DNA of 7,660 nucleotides from Nanogingivalis sp963545035 (GTDB lineage: Bacteria > Patescibacteriota > Saccharimonadia > Saccharimonadales > Saccharimonadaceae), in contig CAUUHU010000026.1 in NCBI GenBank assembly GCA_963545035.1, positions 1 to 7,660 on the forward strand, written 5' to 3'. The notes under the pieces are model-generated. The model saw only the letters and a program-made list of their open reading frames with translations. It was not told the DNA's origin and did no database searches. Position 1 is the first letter of the stretch. Each line of letters starts with the position of its first letter. This document shows, piece after piece, positions 1-6,007 of the stretch. Position numbers and translations under genes: made by a program.

Positions 1-1
1 T

Positions 2-550
2 CTTTTCGAAGGGATTTTTGGTGAAAATTGGCAAGATGAAATAATGGATAAGCAACGAATTTGCCTTAAAGATGATTCATTCGCTTCAATTTATCTAAAA
101 AATGAAAAGCCGAAAAAAATCAAAGAGACTTTTGAAAGCTTTATGCTTGGTTTTATTTTTCTCAATACCGTCAACCCAGAACGAAACAATCTAATCGCAA
201 CTTCTTCGACCGTAGCTAGTTTAATTACGCAATCTTGCTTAGCTCTGGTAGAATGCTCAAAAATACCACTAAGAATCTTTTTTGATGAGTATGACCAAAG
301 TGAGTTTGACGACCTTCCAAAAGAAGATGATGATGGAACAGAAATCATTCCACTAATGATAAAAGGGGTATGGCTCAAAATCGGCTCAGATGCTTTAGAG
401 ATGTTCATCAAAAATGGTTGGATCTACTCAACAGAGTTTGATTCAACCTCAATAGGTATGTCATCTGAAGAAGGCCTGAATGACTATCTTTTTAATCTAA
501 CTAACATTTTCCTCGTGCATTTTGATGATTTCGAAATTGAAGAATTTTAA
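2..550 (+). CDS. Hypothetical acidic protein, 5'-truncated by window edge
   Basis: I do not recognise this protein. The first ATG in frame is at 44, but the frame is open back to base 2 (visible residues begin LFEGIFGENWQDEIM) and no Shine-Dalgarno precedes that ATG, so the gene most likely starts before the window. About 182 residues are visible. There is no transmembrane segment or signal peptide in the visible part; a moderately hydrophobic stretch (FMLGFIFLNTV) looks like a buried helix or strand. An acidic patch follows (DEYDQSEFDDLPKEDDDGTE) and the tail is also acidic (HFDDFEIEEF), so the protein should have a low pI. It ends in TAA, 20 bases before a strong hairpin terminator shared with convergent tsaD. 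It could be a soluble cytosolic protein; no function is assigned. Confidence 0.72.
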   Translation, partial: LFEGIFGENWQDEIMDKQRICLKDDSFASIYLKNEKPKKIKETFESFMLGFIFLNTVNPERNNLIATSSTVASLITQSCLALVECSKIPLRIFFDEYDQSEFDDLPKEDDDGTEIIPLMIKGVWLKIGSDALEMFIKNGWIYSTEFDSTSIGMSSEEGLNDYLFNLTNIFLVHFDDFEIEEF

Positions 551-570
551 TTCGTAACTCACAAAAACCA

Positions 571-598
571 AAACCCGCAGAGATTTGCGGGTTTTTTT
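571..598. terminator. Bidirectional intrinsic terminator between convergent genes
   Basis: A perfect 9-bp stem AAACCCGCA (571-579) / TGCGGGTTT (586-594) has a 6-base loop. On the + strand it runs into T7 (592-598), ending the upstream hypothetical. Read on the - strand it is followed by TTTTGG then TTTTTG, so it can also end tsaD transcripts, whose stop codon lies at 617-619. Confidence 0.9.
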
Positions 599-616
599 AT
601 TTTTCGAAAATTAGTT

Positions 617-1705
617 TTACCACTTTGAATCACTCATCGAAAGCGAAGGCTTAACTTCAAGCTCGAGCGGATCTTTTGGTTTGCTCAAAACTGCTTGAAA
701 GGCACCCAATGTTGCCACCATCGCAGCGTTGTCGGTGCAAAGTTCTGGTGGGGTGAAAATTACTGGATCCGGCAATTTATCTGAAACTCGCTTGACTAAT
801 TCTTCCCTTAACGCTGAATTTGCTGCCACGCCGCCAGCAATCACAACCGTTGTTGGCGTAAAATCTTCAACGGCTTTTTCGAGTTTATCAACCAAAGTTT
901 CAACCGCTGTTTTTTGAAAACTCGCCGCAAAATCATTTTGTTGCTGTTCGCTAAGTTTTGCCGCCAATTCAAAAGAAGGAAAATTAAAATCAACACCAAC
1001 TTCTTTTTGAACTGCTCGCAAAACGGCCGTTTTTAAACCCGAAAAACTAAAGTCGTACTTCCCTTTTAAGCGCGCTTTTGGCAACTTATATTTTGAAGAA
1101 TCTCCATTTTGTGCTGCTTTCGAAATTGCTGGGCCTCCCGGATAAGGCAGACCGATAATTTTTGCAACTTTATCAAAAGCCTCACCAACCGCGTCATCTT
1201 GAGTTTCACCCAAAATTTGATAATCTCCGTGAGCTTTAAACAAAACAATTTGCGAATGACCGCCCGATACAACTAGTGCTAAAAATGGAAACTTTGGCGG
1301 TTTTTCGTTCAAAAAATTAGCGTAAACATGAGCTTCAACATGGTGAATTGGATAAAAAGGTTTGTTGAAAATTCGTGCATAAGTTCGCGCGGTTAATGTG
1401 CCGACCAAAAGTGAACCAATTAAACCTGGCGCATAAGAAACGGCAATTCCATCAAGATCTTTAAAAGAAACACCAGCACACTCGAGCGCTTTTCGAACTA
1501 CAGGATTCGCATATTCGATATGCGAACGAGCTGCAACCTCAGGAATCACGCCACCAAATTGCGCGTGAATATCAATCTGTGAATGAACCACACTTGAGAG
1601 CAAATTTAATTTTGGCGAACTTTCGCGCGTGATTTGATTTGCATCAAATTCAACCACGGCTGCCGCAGTCTCGTCACAAGTGCTTTCAATTCCTAATATT
1701 CTCAT
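617..1705 (-). CDS. tsaD: TsaD, tRNA N6-adenosine threonylcarbamoyltransferase
   Basis: Transfers threonylcarbamoyl from threonylcarbamoyl-AMP to A37 of ANN-decoding tRNAs (t6A), working in the cytosol with TsaB and TsaE. The 362-residue length is only slightly above the usual ~340. The sequence opens with MRILGIESTCDETAAAVV, the ASKHA-type N-terminal signature of the Kae1/TsaD family. The metal-binding HxxxH is H122-V-E-A-H126, followed by VVSGGHSQ (145-152), GEAFDKVAK (174-182), the phosphate-binding GGVAANSALR (291-300) and CTDNAAM (323-329), whose D325 is the expected third metal ligand. All key residues appear intact. The start is fixed because an in-frame TAA lies only three codons upstream, inside the promoter's -10 region; the predicted transcript start falls on this ATG, so the mRNA may be leaderless. 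TsaB, TsaC and TsaE are not in the window. Confidence 0.97.
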   Translation of the reverse strand: MRILGIESTCDETAAAVVEFDANQITRESSPKLNLLSSVVHSQIDIHAQFGGVIPEVAARSHIEYANPVVRKALECAGVSFKDLDGIAVSYAPGLIGSLLVGTLTARTYARIFNKPFYPIHHVEAHVYANFLNEKPPKFPFLALVVSGGHSQIVLFKAHGDYQILGETQDDAVGEAFDKVAKIIGLPYPGGPAISKAAQNGDSSKYKLPKARLKGKYDFSFSGLKTAVLRAVQKEVGVDFNFPSFELAAKLSEQQQNDFAASFQKTAVETLVDKLEKAVEDFTPTTVVIAGGVAANSALREELVKRVSDKLPDPVIFTPPELCTDNAAMVATLGAFQAVLSKPKDPLELEVKPSLSMSDSKW

Positions 1706-1711
1706 GATTCT

Positions 1712-1740
1712 ATTTTACTACCTTTTAATATTTTGGTCAA
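1712..1740 (-). promoter_or_regulatory. Sigma70-type promoter of tsaD (leaderless arrangement)
   Basis: On the - strand, TTGACC (1740-1735), a 17-base spacer and TAAAAT (1717-1712). Only AGAATC separates the -10 box from the ATG, so a start site about 7 bases after the -10 falls on the A of the start codon (1705). No SD lies at normal spacing; AAAAGG sits in the promoter spacer and would not be transcribed. Confidence 0.75.
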
Positions 1741-1761
1741 TTTTTTAGATTTTTAACTTTT

Positions 1762-1796
1762 AAAAAAGAAAAAACGCCCAGATTTTGAGCGATTTT
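1762..1796 (-). terminator. Intrinsic terminator after the FemAB-like gene
   Basis: On the - strand, CGCTC and GGGCG pair (one G-U wobble) around a 7-base loop. One T-T mismatch is followed by further A-T pairs, then T6 and a second T-rich run. It lies 18 bases after the femAB-like stop and upstream of the tsaD promoter, so the two same-strand genes are separate transcription units. Its core at 1775-1791 nearly matches the rpsO terminator core. Confidence 0.82.
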
Positions 1797-1813
1797 CTTT
1801 ATTTTGCACTTCC

Positions 1814-2893
1814 CTATTTTTTGAATTTTCGCACGATTTTTTTCGCAGTTGGCAAGAATGAATTCCAGATAAAATATGTTTTCGAAATTGGAAAATCCAA
1901 AGTCCCAACAAGCATATTCTCATGATGCGCAAAACCAGCTTTGAATTTTGAAATTCCATCATTCAAGAGGCCGTTGAAGTCGTATCTTTTTACGCCACGC
2001 TGTTTCATTTCAAGCATTGCTGTCCACTTTAAAATATAGTTAGCGCGTACTTTTTGACCTGTTTCAGTTACGCCGCCATAAAGCTCAAACGAAGTACCAT
2101 TGCTTTGCGCAAACCACAAAAATGCAACCATTTCTTGAGTTTGGTTATTTTCGAAAGCTTGCCCCTGCTCTTCATTCGAGTTTACATCTATAAATGCACC
2201 AAAAATTGGCGAATTTTCACCCATTTTTCTATAGAGATCGTGATAATATTTTTTAGGGTGAATTGCAAAACCGGCACGCTTTGCAGTTTGAACATAAATT
2301 TCTAGCGCACGATCAATATCTTCTTTCGAACGAAGTTGGCGAATTTTTACATCTCCACTACTCTTTCGAATATATTGACGCGTTTTTTTGCTCATTTGAG
2401 CAAGGAGTTCATCTTCAGTTTGTGTTAAATCGATAATTAACGTTCGCGGAATTAAAATAGTATTTTTACTCTTTTGCCAACCCTCACGGATATCAAATTC
2501 ACCTTCATCCCAATCTGGTTCCATGCTTAAACAAACTGGTTTTGGTTTGATGTTTTTCGAAACCCAAAGTGCTATTTCACGCGAAATGCGAGCTCGTTCA
2601 ATCGGTTTTTTCGAAAGCACTAAAGCACCACGCGGAATATACGCAAAACTATTAAGCGGAAAAGGTAGTTTTCGAATTAAAATTTGCGCCGCTGCCACAA
2701 TATCTGAATGATCATTTTTCTTGCGATCAATGTATTTTTCTTCACCATTCTTCAAGAAAACTCGCACCACGTTCCAGTTTGACGACTCGGCCTTAAGTTC
2801 GCCCCAACCCCAAAGCTGCAAAGGATGACCGTTATGTTCATTAACAAAATCGTCCCATTCTTTTTTATCTGTAATTTCGATAATCTTTAGCAT
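1814..2893 (-). CDS. FemA/FemB/FemX-family peptidoglycan bridge aminoacyltransferase
   Basis: Family members use aminoacyl-tRNA to add amino acids to the side chain of lipid II or peptidoglycan at the inner face of the membrane. With the ATG at 2893 the protein is 359 residues, normal for the family. It has an N-terminal QLWGWGELKA segment resembling the family's QSxxWGexK motif; a central LTQTEDELLAQMSKKTRQYIRKS, the typical 'EeELlkxMkkktRyxIrka' block; and a C-terminal GGVTETGQKVRANYILKWTA followed by GVKRYDFNG, matching the conserved second GNAT-like domain. There is no signal peptide or membrane helix. The frame stays open to an ATG at 2947, but those 18 extra residues overlap the promoter and valS leader, so I prefer 2893. 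The amino acid added, and whether it acts first or later in the bridge, cannot be read from sequence. Confidence 0.9.
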   Translation of the reverse strand: MLKIIEITDKKEWDDFVNEHNGHPLQLWGWGELKAESSNWNVVRVFLKNGEEKYIDRKKNDHSDIVAAAQILIRKLPFPLNSFAYIPRGALVLSKKPIERARISREIALWVSKNIKPKPVCLSMEPDWDEGEFDIREGWQKSKNTILIPRTLIIDLTQTEDELLAQMSKKTRQYIRKSSGDVKIRQLRSKEDIDRALEIYVQTAKRAGFAIHPKKYYHDLYRKMGENSPIFGAFIDVNSNEEQGQAFENNQTQEMVAFLWFAQSNGTSFELYGGVTETGQKVRANYILKWTAMLEMKQRGVKRYDFNGLLNDGISKFKAGFAHHENMLVGTLDFPISKTYFIWNSFLPTAKKIVRKFKK

Positions 2894-2894
2894 G

Positions 2895-2923
2895 TTTATA
2901 TTATACACCGAATGTGGTATAAT
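2895..2923 (+). promoter_or_regulatory. valS promoter with extended -10
   Basis: TATAAT (2918-2923) is preceded by TGG, giving an extended -10 (TGnTATAAT). A weak -35, TTTATA, lies at 2895-2900 with 17-base spacing. The expected start is near 2930, giving a leader of about 65 bases before the ATG at 2995. Confidence 0.7.
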
Positions 2924-2929
2924 TGTAAA
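2900..2929 (-). promoter_or_regulatory. Strong promoter of FemAB-like gene (leaderless arrangement)
   Basis: On the - strand, TTTACA (2929-2924), an 18-base spacer and a perfect TATAAT (2905-2900). ATAAAC (2899-2894) then leads directly into ATG at 2893, placing the expected start site on or next to the start codon, with no room for an SD. It interlocks with the valS promoter on the other strand. Confidence 0.78.
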
Positions 2930-2937
2930 TGTAAAAT

Positions 2938-2966
2938 TTTCACGCATTAAAAAATTTCGCGTGAAA
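2938..2966 (+). promoter_or_regulatory. Inverted repeat in the valS leader
   Basis: A perfect 8-bp inverted repeat TTTCACGC (2938-2945) / GCGTGAAA (2959-2966) encloses a 13-base AT-rich loop. It lies just after the predicted valS start and upstream of the femAB-like -35. There is no T run after it, so it is not a terminator; it could be an RNA hairpin or a dimeric repressor's operator. It has none of the landmarks of a T-box leader. Confidence 0.5.
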
Positions 2967-2984
2967 TGTTGAATAAATGCGATT

Positions 2985-2991
2985 AAAGGGA
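2985..2991 (+). promoter_or_regulatory. Shine-Dalgarno deciding the valS start
   Basis: AAAGGGA sits 3 bases before ATG 2995 (4 after the last G) and supports this start over the in-frame ATG at 2977, which has no SD and would add six residues (MRLKGI) containing the SD itself. Confidence 0.7.
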
Positions 2992-2994
2992 ATT

Positions 2995-5553
2995 ATGAAA
3001 ATTACAAAGACTTACGAACCGAACAATTACGAACCTGAAATTTATAATCTTTGGGAACTTTCTGGTGCTTTCGAAAGTAGCGGAGTTGGTCCAAAGTATT
3101 CAATTGTCATGCCACCACCAAATGCAAACGGAAATCTTCATATTGGCCACGGATTAATGGCCGCCGTAGAAGATATTTTGGTGCGTTATCACAAAATGAA
3201 AGGTTATGATGCAATTTATTTGCCTGGCGCCGACCACGCCGGTTTTGAAACGTGGGTTGTTTATGAGCGCCTTCTAAATGCGAAAGGGAAGAGCCGTTTC
3301 GATTATTCTCGTGATGAGCTTTACAAAAATGTTTGGGATTTCGTTGCCAGCCAACGCGGAAACATGGAACTACAACTTCGCGCACTTGGAGCTGGAGCCG
3401 ACTGGAAAAATCTTACTTTCACACTAGATGAAAAAGTGGTAAATCGCGTTTATAAAACTTTCGAAAAAATGTGGAATGATGGCCTAATTTATCGGGGTGA
3501 GCGAATTGTTAATTATTCAACAAAATACCAGACTTCTTACGCCGATATCGAGGTGGATTACAAAGAAGAGAAGGGTAAACTTTGGACAATCGCATATCCC
3601 GTTCTTGATAACTTTGGTGATGTTAGCGAATATATGCTGGTTTCAACAACACGCCCAGAGACAATTCTTGGCGACACTGCACTTGCAGTTAATCCAGAGG
3701 ATGAGCGATATCAAAGTCTAATTGGTAAAAAGGTGCGCGTACCTCTAACTAACCGTGAAGTTGAAATTATTGCCGACGAATACGCCGATCCACAATTTGG
3801 AACTGGTGTTGTTAAAATTACACCGTTTCATGATCCAAACGATTTCGAAGTTGGCAATCGCCACAACTTGCCAAAAATTCAAGTAATTGGTTTTGATGGA
3901 AAAATGACCCAAAATGCTGGTGAATACGCTGGTTTGGAAGTTATGGAAGCGCGAAAAAAGATTCTTGAAGACCTCAAGAAGATTAACGCCCTCTTTAAAG
4001 AAGAAGACATCACACACGTTGTTGGTTACGATTATAAATCTGGCGAACCAATTCAGCCACTCGTAAAAGAGCAGTGGTTTATCTCTACAAAACCTCTAGC
4101 CAAAAAAGCTATTGAGGTTCTTGAAAAGGATGAAATTAAATTTACACCTGAAAATAAGAAGAATGTTCTAATGGAATACCTTAAAAATATTCGCGACTGG
4201 AACATTTCACGTCAAATACCATGGGGAATTCCAATTCCAGCATTTCAAAATGTTGAAGATCCAACAGATTGGATTTTTGATGAACGTGTTCACGAAGCTG
4301 AAATTGAAGTTAACGGCAAAATTTATAAACGCGATGAAGATACACTTGACACTTGGTTCTCAAGCGGTCAATGGCCATTTATCACAACTGATTTTCTTGA
4401 AGGCGGTGAGCTTTCGAAATTCTACCCAAATAGCGTAATGGAGACTGGCCATGACTTGATTTTCCCTTGGATTTCACGAATGATAATGTTGGGGCTTTAT
4501 TGCACGGGTCAAGTTCCTTTCCGCGAAGTTTACTTGCATGGAATGGTTCTTGATGAACACGGCCAAAAAATGAGCAAATCAAAGGGGAATGTAATCAACC
4601 CGATGGACGTAATTGCCGAATATGGCTCCGACGCTTTCCGCCTTGGAATTATCGCAGCGCGTTCAGCAGGGCAAAACCAAGCATTTTCGAAAAATAAAGT
4701 TATCGCTGGGCGAAACTTCTGCAATAAACTTTGGAATATTTCACGGTTCATCTCAGAAAAAGTTGGCGATATTAAGAGCGAAAAACACCCCGAAGCTTTC
4801 TCGCCAGCAGACCACTGGATTGTGCGAGAACTTGACCGTGCAATTTCAGAATTAGATAATCACATGCAAAATTACCGTTTCGCCGAAGCTTCTGAAACTG
4901 TTTATCACACAATTTGGAGCACAGTTGCCGATTGGTATATCGAAGCTTCAAAAACACAACAAAACCCCGAACTTCTTGCTTGGGTTTTGGAAACTTGTTT
5001 GAAGATTGCACACCCATTTGCGCCTTTCGTAACTGAAACTATTTGGCAAACTCTGCCTTGGACTGAGGGAATTCTTGCAAACGAAAAACTTGCCGAATCG
5101 CTAGAGTTCAACGAATTCGAAGCACTTCAATTTGAACGAATTCAAGATTTGGTTGGTGAAATTCGCTTGATTACAGCTGAACTCCCCGGCAAAAAACGCT
5201 ACAATTTGGTTTTCGAAAAAGATGAACTAATTGCAAAAAATGCCGAGACAATTCGCCACCTTTCACGCGTGCCGGAAATTGTTCAAACAGACGCGCCACA
5301 CGGATTCAGTCTTGCTGCCAGCGGTTTGGGCGCATATCTTGACGTTCCAACTAGCGTTCTTGCTGAATATAAAACTGAATTAAACGAACGAATCGAAAAA
5401 ATTTCGAACGAAATCAACTTGCTCGAAAAACGACTTTCGAATGAGAACTATATTTCGAAAGCACCAGCACATTTGGTTGAAGAAACCCGCGAAGAATTCT
5501 CAAATAAAAAAGCCGAGCTTGAAAAAGTTAAAAAAGCGCTTGAAATTTTATAG
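2995..5553 (+). CDS. valS: Valyl-tRNA synthetase
   Basis: Class I synthetase that charges tRNA-Val in the cytosol. From ATG 2995 it has 852 residues, typical for ValRS. It begins TYEPNNYEPEIYNLWE, the family's N-terminal block, followed by the ATP-binding HIGH (49-52, in PPPNANGNLHIGHG), LPGADHAGFETW, the CP1 editing domain with TTRPET (218-223) and FGTGVVKITPFHDPNDFEVG, then the KMSKS loop (525-529, in GQKMSKSKGN), the alpha-helical anticodon-binding domain and a C-terminal tRNA-binding coiled coil from about residue 790, rich in Glu and Lys. TTRPET and HDPNDFEVG favour ValRS over IleRS or LeuRS. The segment NYSTKYQTSYADIEV lacks the Trp-Cys-rich form seen in many relatives, so no zinc site is expected there. 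No terminator follows; the rpsO promoter begins 15 bases after the stop, so read-through into rpsO is likely. Confidence 0.97.
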   Translation: MKITKTYEPNNYEPEIYNLWELSGAFESSGVGPKYSIVMPPPNANGNLHIGHGLMAAVEDILVRYHKMKGYDAIYLPGADHAGFETWVVYERLLNAKGKSRFDYSRDELYKNVWDFVASQRGNMELQLRALGAGADWKNLTFTLDEKVVNRVYKTFEKMWNDGLIYRGERIVNYSTKYQTSYADIEVDYKEEKGKLWTIAYPVLDNFGDVSEYMLVSTTRPETILGDTALAVNPEDERYQSLIGKKVRVPLTNREVEIIADEYADPQFGTGVVKITPFHDPNDFEVGNRHNLPKIQVIGFDGKMTQNAGEYAGLEVMEARKKILEDLKKINALFKEEDITHVVGYDYKSGEPIQPLVKEQWFISTKPLAKKAIEVLEKDEIKFTPENKKNVLMEYLKNIRDWNISRQIPWGIPIPAFQNVEDPTDWIFDERVHEAEIEVNGKIYKRDEDTLDTWFSSGQWPFITTDFLEGGELSKFYPNSVMETGHDLIFPWISRMIMLGLYCTGQVPFREVYLHGMVLDEHGQKMSKSKGNVINPMDVIAEYGSDAFRLGIIAARSAGQNQAFSKNKVIAGRNFCNKLWNISRFISEKVGDIKSEKHPEAFSPADHWIVRELDRAISELDNHMQNYRFAEASETVYHTIWSTVADWYIEASKTQQNPELLAWVLETCLKIAHPFAPFVTETIWQTLPWTEGILANEKLAESLEFNEFEALQFERIQDLVGEIRLITAELPGKKRYNLVFEKDELIAKNAETIRHLSRVPEIVQTDAPHGFSLAASGLGAYLDVPTSVLAEYKTELNERIEKISNEINLLEKRLSNENYISKAPAHLVEETREEFSNKKAELEKVKKALEIL

Positions 5554-5568
5554 AATTATAAAACTTTC

Positions 5569-5597
5569 TTGACTTATCTGGAAAAATTTGTTAAAAT
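5569..5597 (+). promoter_or_regulatory. rpsO promoter (leaderless arrangement)
   Basis: TTGACT (5569-5574), a 17-base spacer and TAAAAT (5592-5597), a near-consensus sigma70 promoter. The ATG of rpsO begins at 5605, eight bases after the -10, so the transcript should have at most about one base of leader. Confidence 0.77.
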
Positions 5598-5604
5598 ATT
5601 CAAG

Positions 5605-5871
5605 ATGATTACTAAAGAGAATAAAGAGAAGGCAATCGCTTTGACTCAGGTTTCAAAGAATGACGTTGGTTCGCCACAGGCGCAAGTGTCAATCTTGACG
5701 GCTCGTATCAAAGAAGTGACGGAACACCTTCAATCAAACAAGCACGACTTCATGGCTCGTCGCGGTTTGATGCAAATGGTTGGTCGCCGTAAAAAACTTC
5801 TAAAATATCTTGAACGAAAAGATTTTGAAGCTTACAAAGCTGTTGTTGCTAAATTAGGTCTTCGAAAATAA
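5605..5871 (+). CDS. rpsO: 30S ribosomal protein S15
   Basis: Primary 16S rRNA-binding protein of the small subunit platform, contacting the three-way junction of helices 20-22. From ATG 5605 it has 88 residues, the standard S15 length. The central block NDVGSPQAQVSILTARIKEVTEHL and the basic region HDFMARRGLMQMVGRRKKLLKYL are the family hallmarks, and the C-terminus LGLRK is canonical. A longer in-frame reading from TTG 5569 would add 12 residues, but that TTG is the -35 box, so it is rejected. If the mRNA is leaderless, control by S15 binding to its own 5' leader, as in E. coli, would be impossible here (inference). It lies upstream of pnp, a commonly conserved pairing, but a strong terminator and a frameshifted gene intervene. 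Confidence 0.98.
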   Translation: MITKENKEKAIALTQVSKNDVGSPQAQVSILTARIKEVTEHLQSNKHDFMARRGLMQMVGRRKKLLKYLERKDFEAYKAVVAKLGLRK

Positions 5872-5886
5872 TAATTTCGAAACCGC

Positions 5887-5916
5887 AAAAATCGCTCAAA
5901 TTCTGGGCGATTTTTT
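5887..5916 (+). terminator. Intrinsic terminator of rpsO
   Basis: An 11-bp stem (one G-U pair) between 5887-5897 and 5905-5915 has a 7-base loop and ends in T6. It starts 16 bases after the rpsO stop. Its core CGCTCAAATTCTGGGCG (5893-5909) is shared, with one difference, by the terminator at 1762-1796. Confidence 0.9.
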
Positions 5917-5932
5917 GTTGTTTGTTTTTAGT

Positions 5933-5960
5933 TTGATTTGATACAAAAATATATTATAAT
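5933..5960 (+). promoter_or_regulatory. Promoter upstream of the small hypothetical gene
   Basis: A perfect TATAAT (5955-5960) has TTGATT (5933-5938) 16 bases upstream. The start would be near 5967, giving a leader of about 40 bases that ends in a G-rich SD-like GGGGGTG (5996-6002), 5 bases before ATG 6008. A full expression signal set sits ahead of a broken frame, suggesting recent damage or a sequencing error. Confidence 0.6.
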
Positions 5961-6007
5961 TAAAACTAGACTTTTTGTTGAACTTTTTATTTTTTGGGGG
6001 TGTTAAA

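Noticed and set aside
2894..2947. Longer FemAB-like protein starting at ATG 2947 (MRENFTF...)
   Set aside because: The 18 extra residues overlap a near-consensus promoter for this same gene and the valS leader hairpin, and do not look like the family N-terminus; ATG 2893 is preferred.
2977..2994. valS start at ATG 2977
   Set aside because: No SD precedes it, and the AAAGGGA before ATG 2995 would lie within its coding region.
2930..2994. T-box riboswitch in the valS leader
   Set aside because: About 65 bases is too short, with no T-box sequence, specifier loop or terminator/antiterminator pair.
5569..5604. Longer S15 starting at TTG 5569
   Set aside because: That TTG is the -35 box; starting at 5605 gives the standard 88-residue S15.
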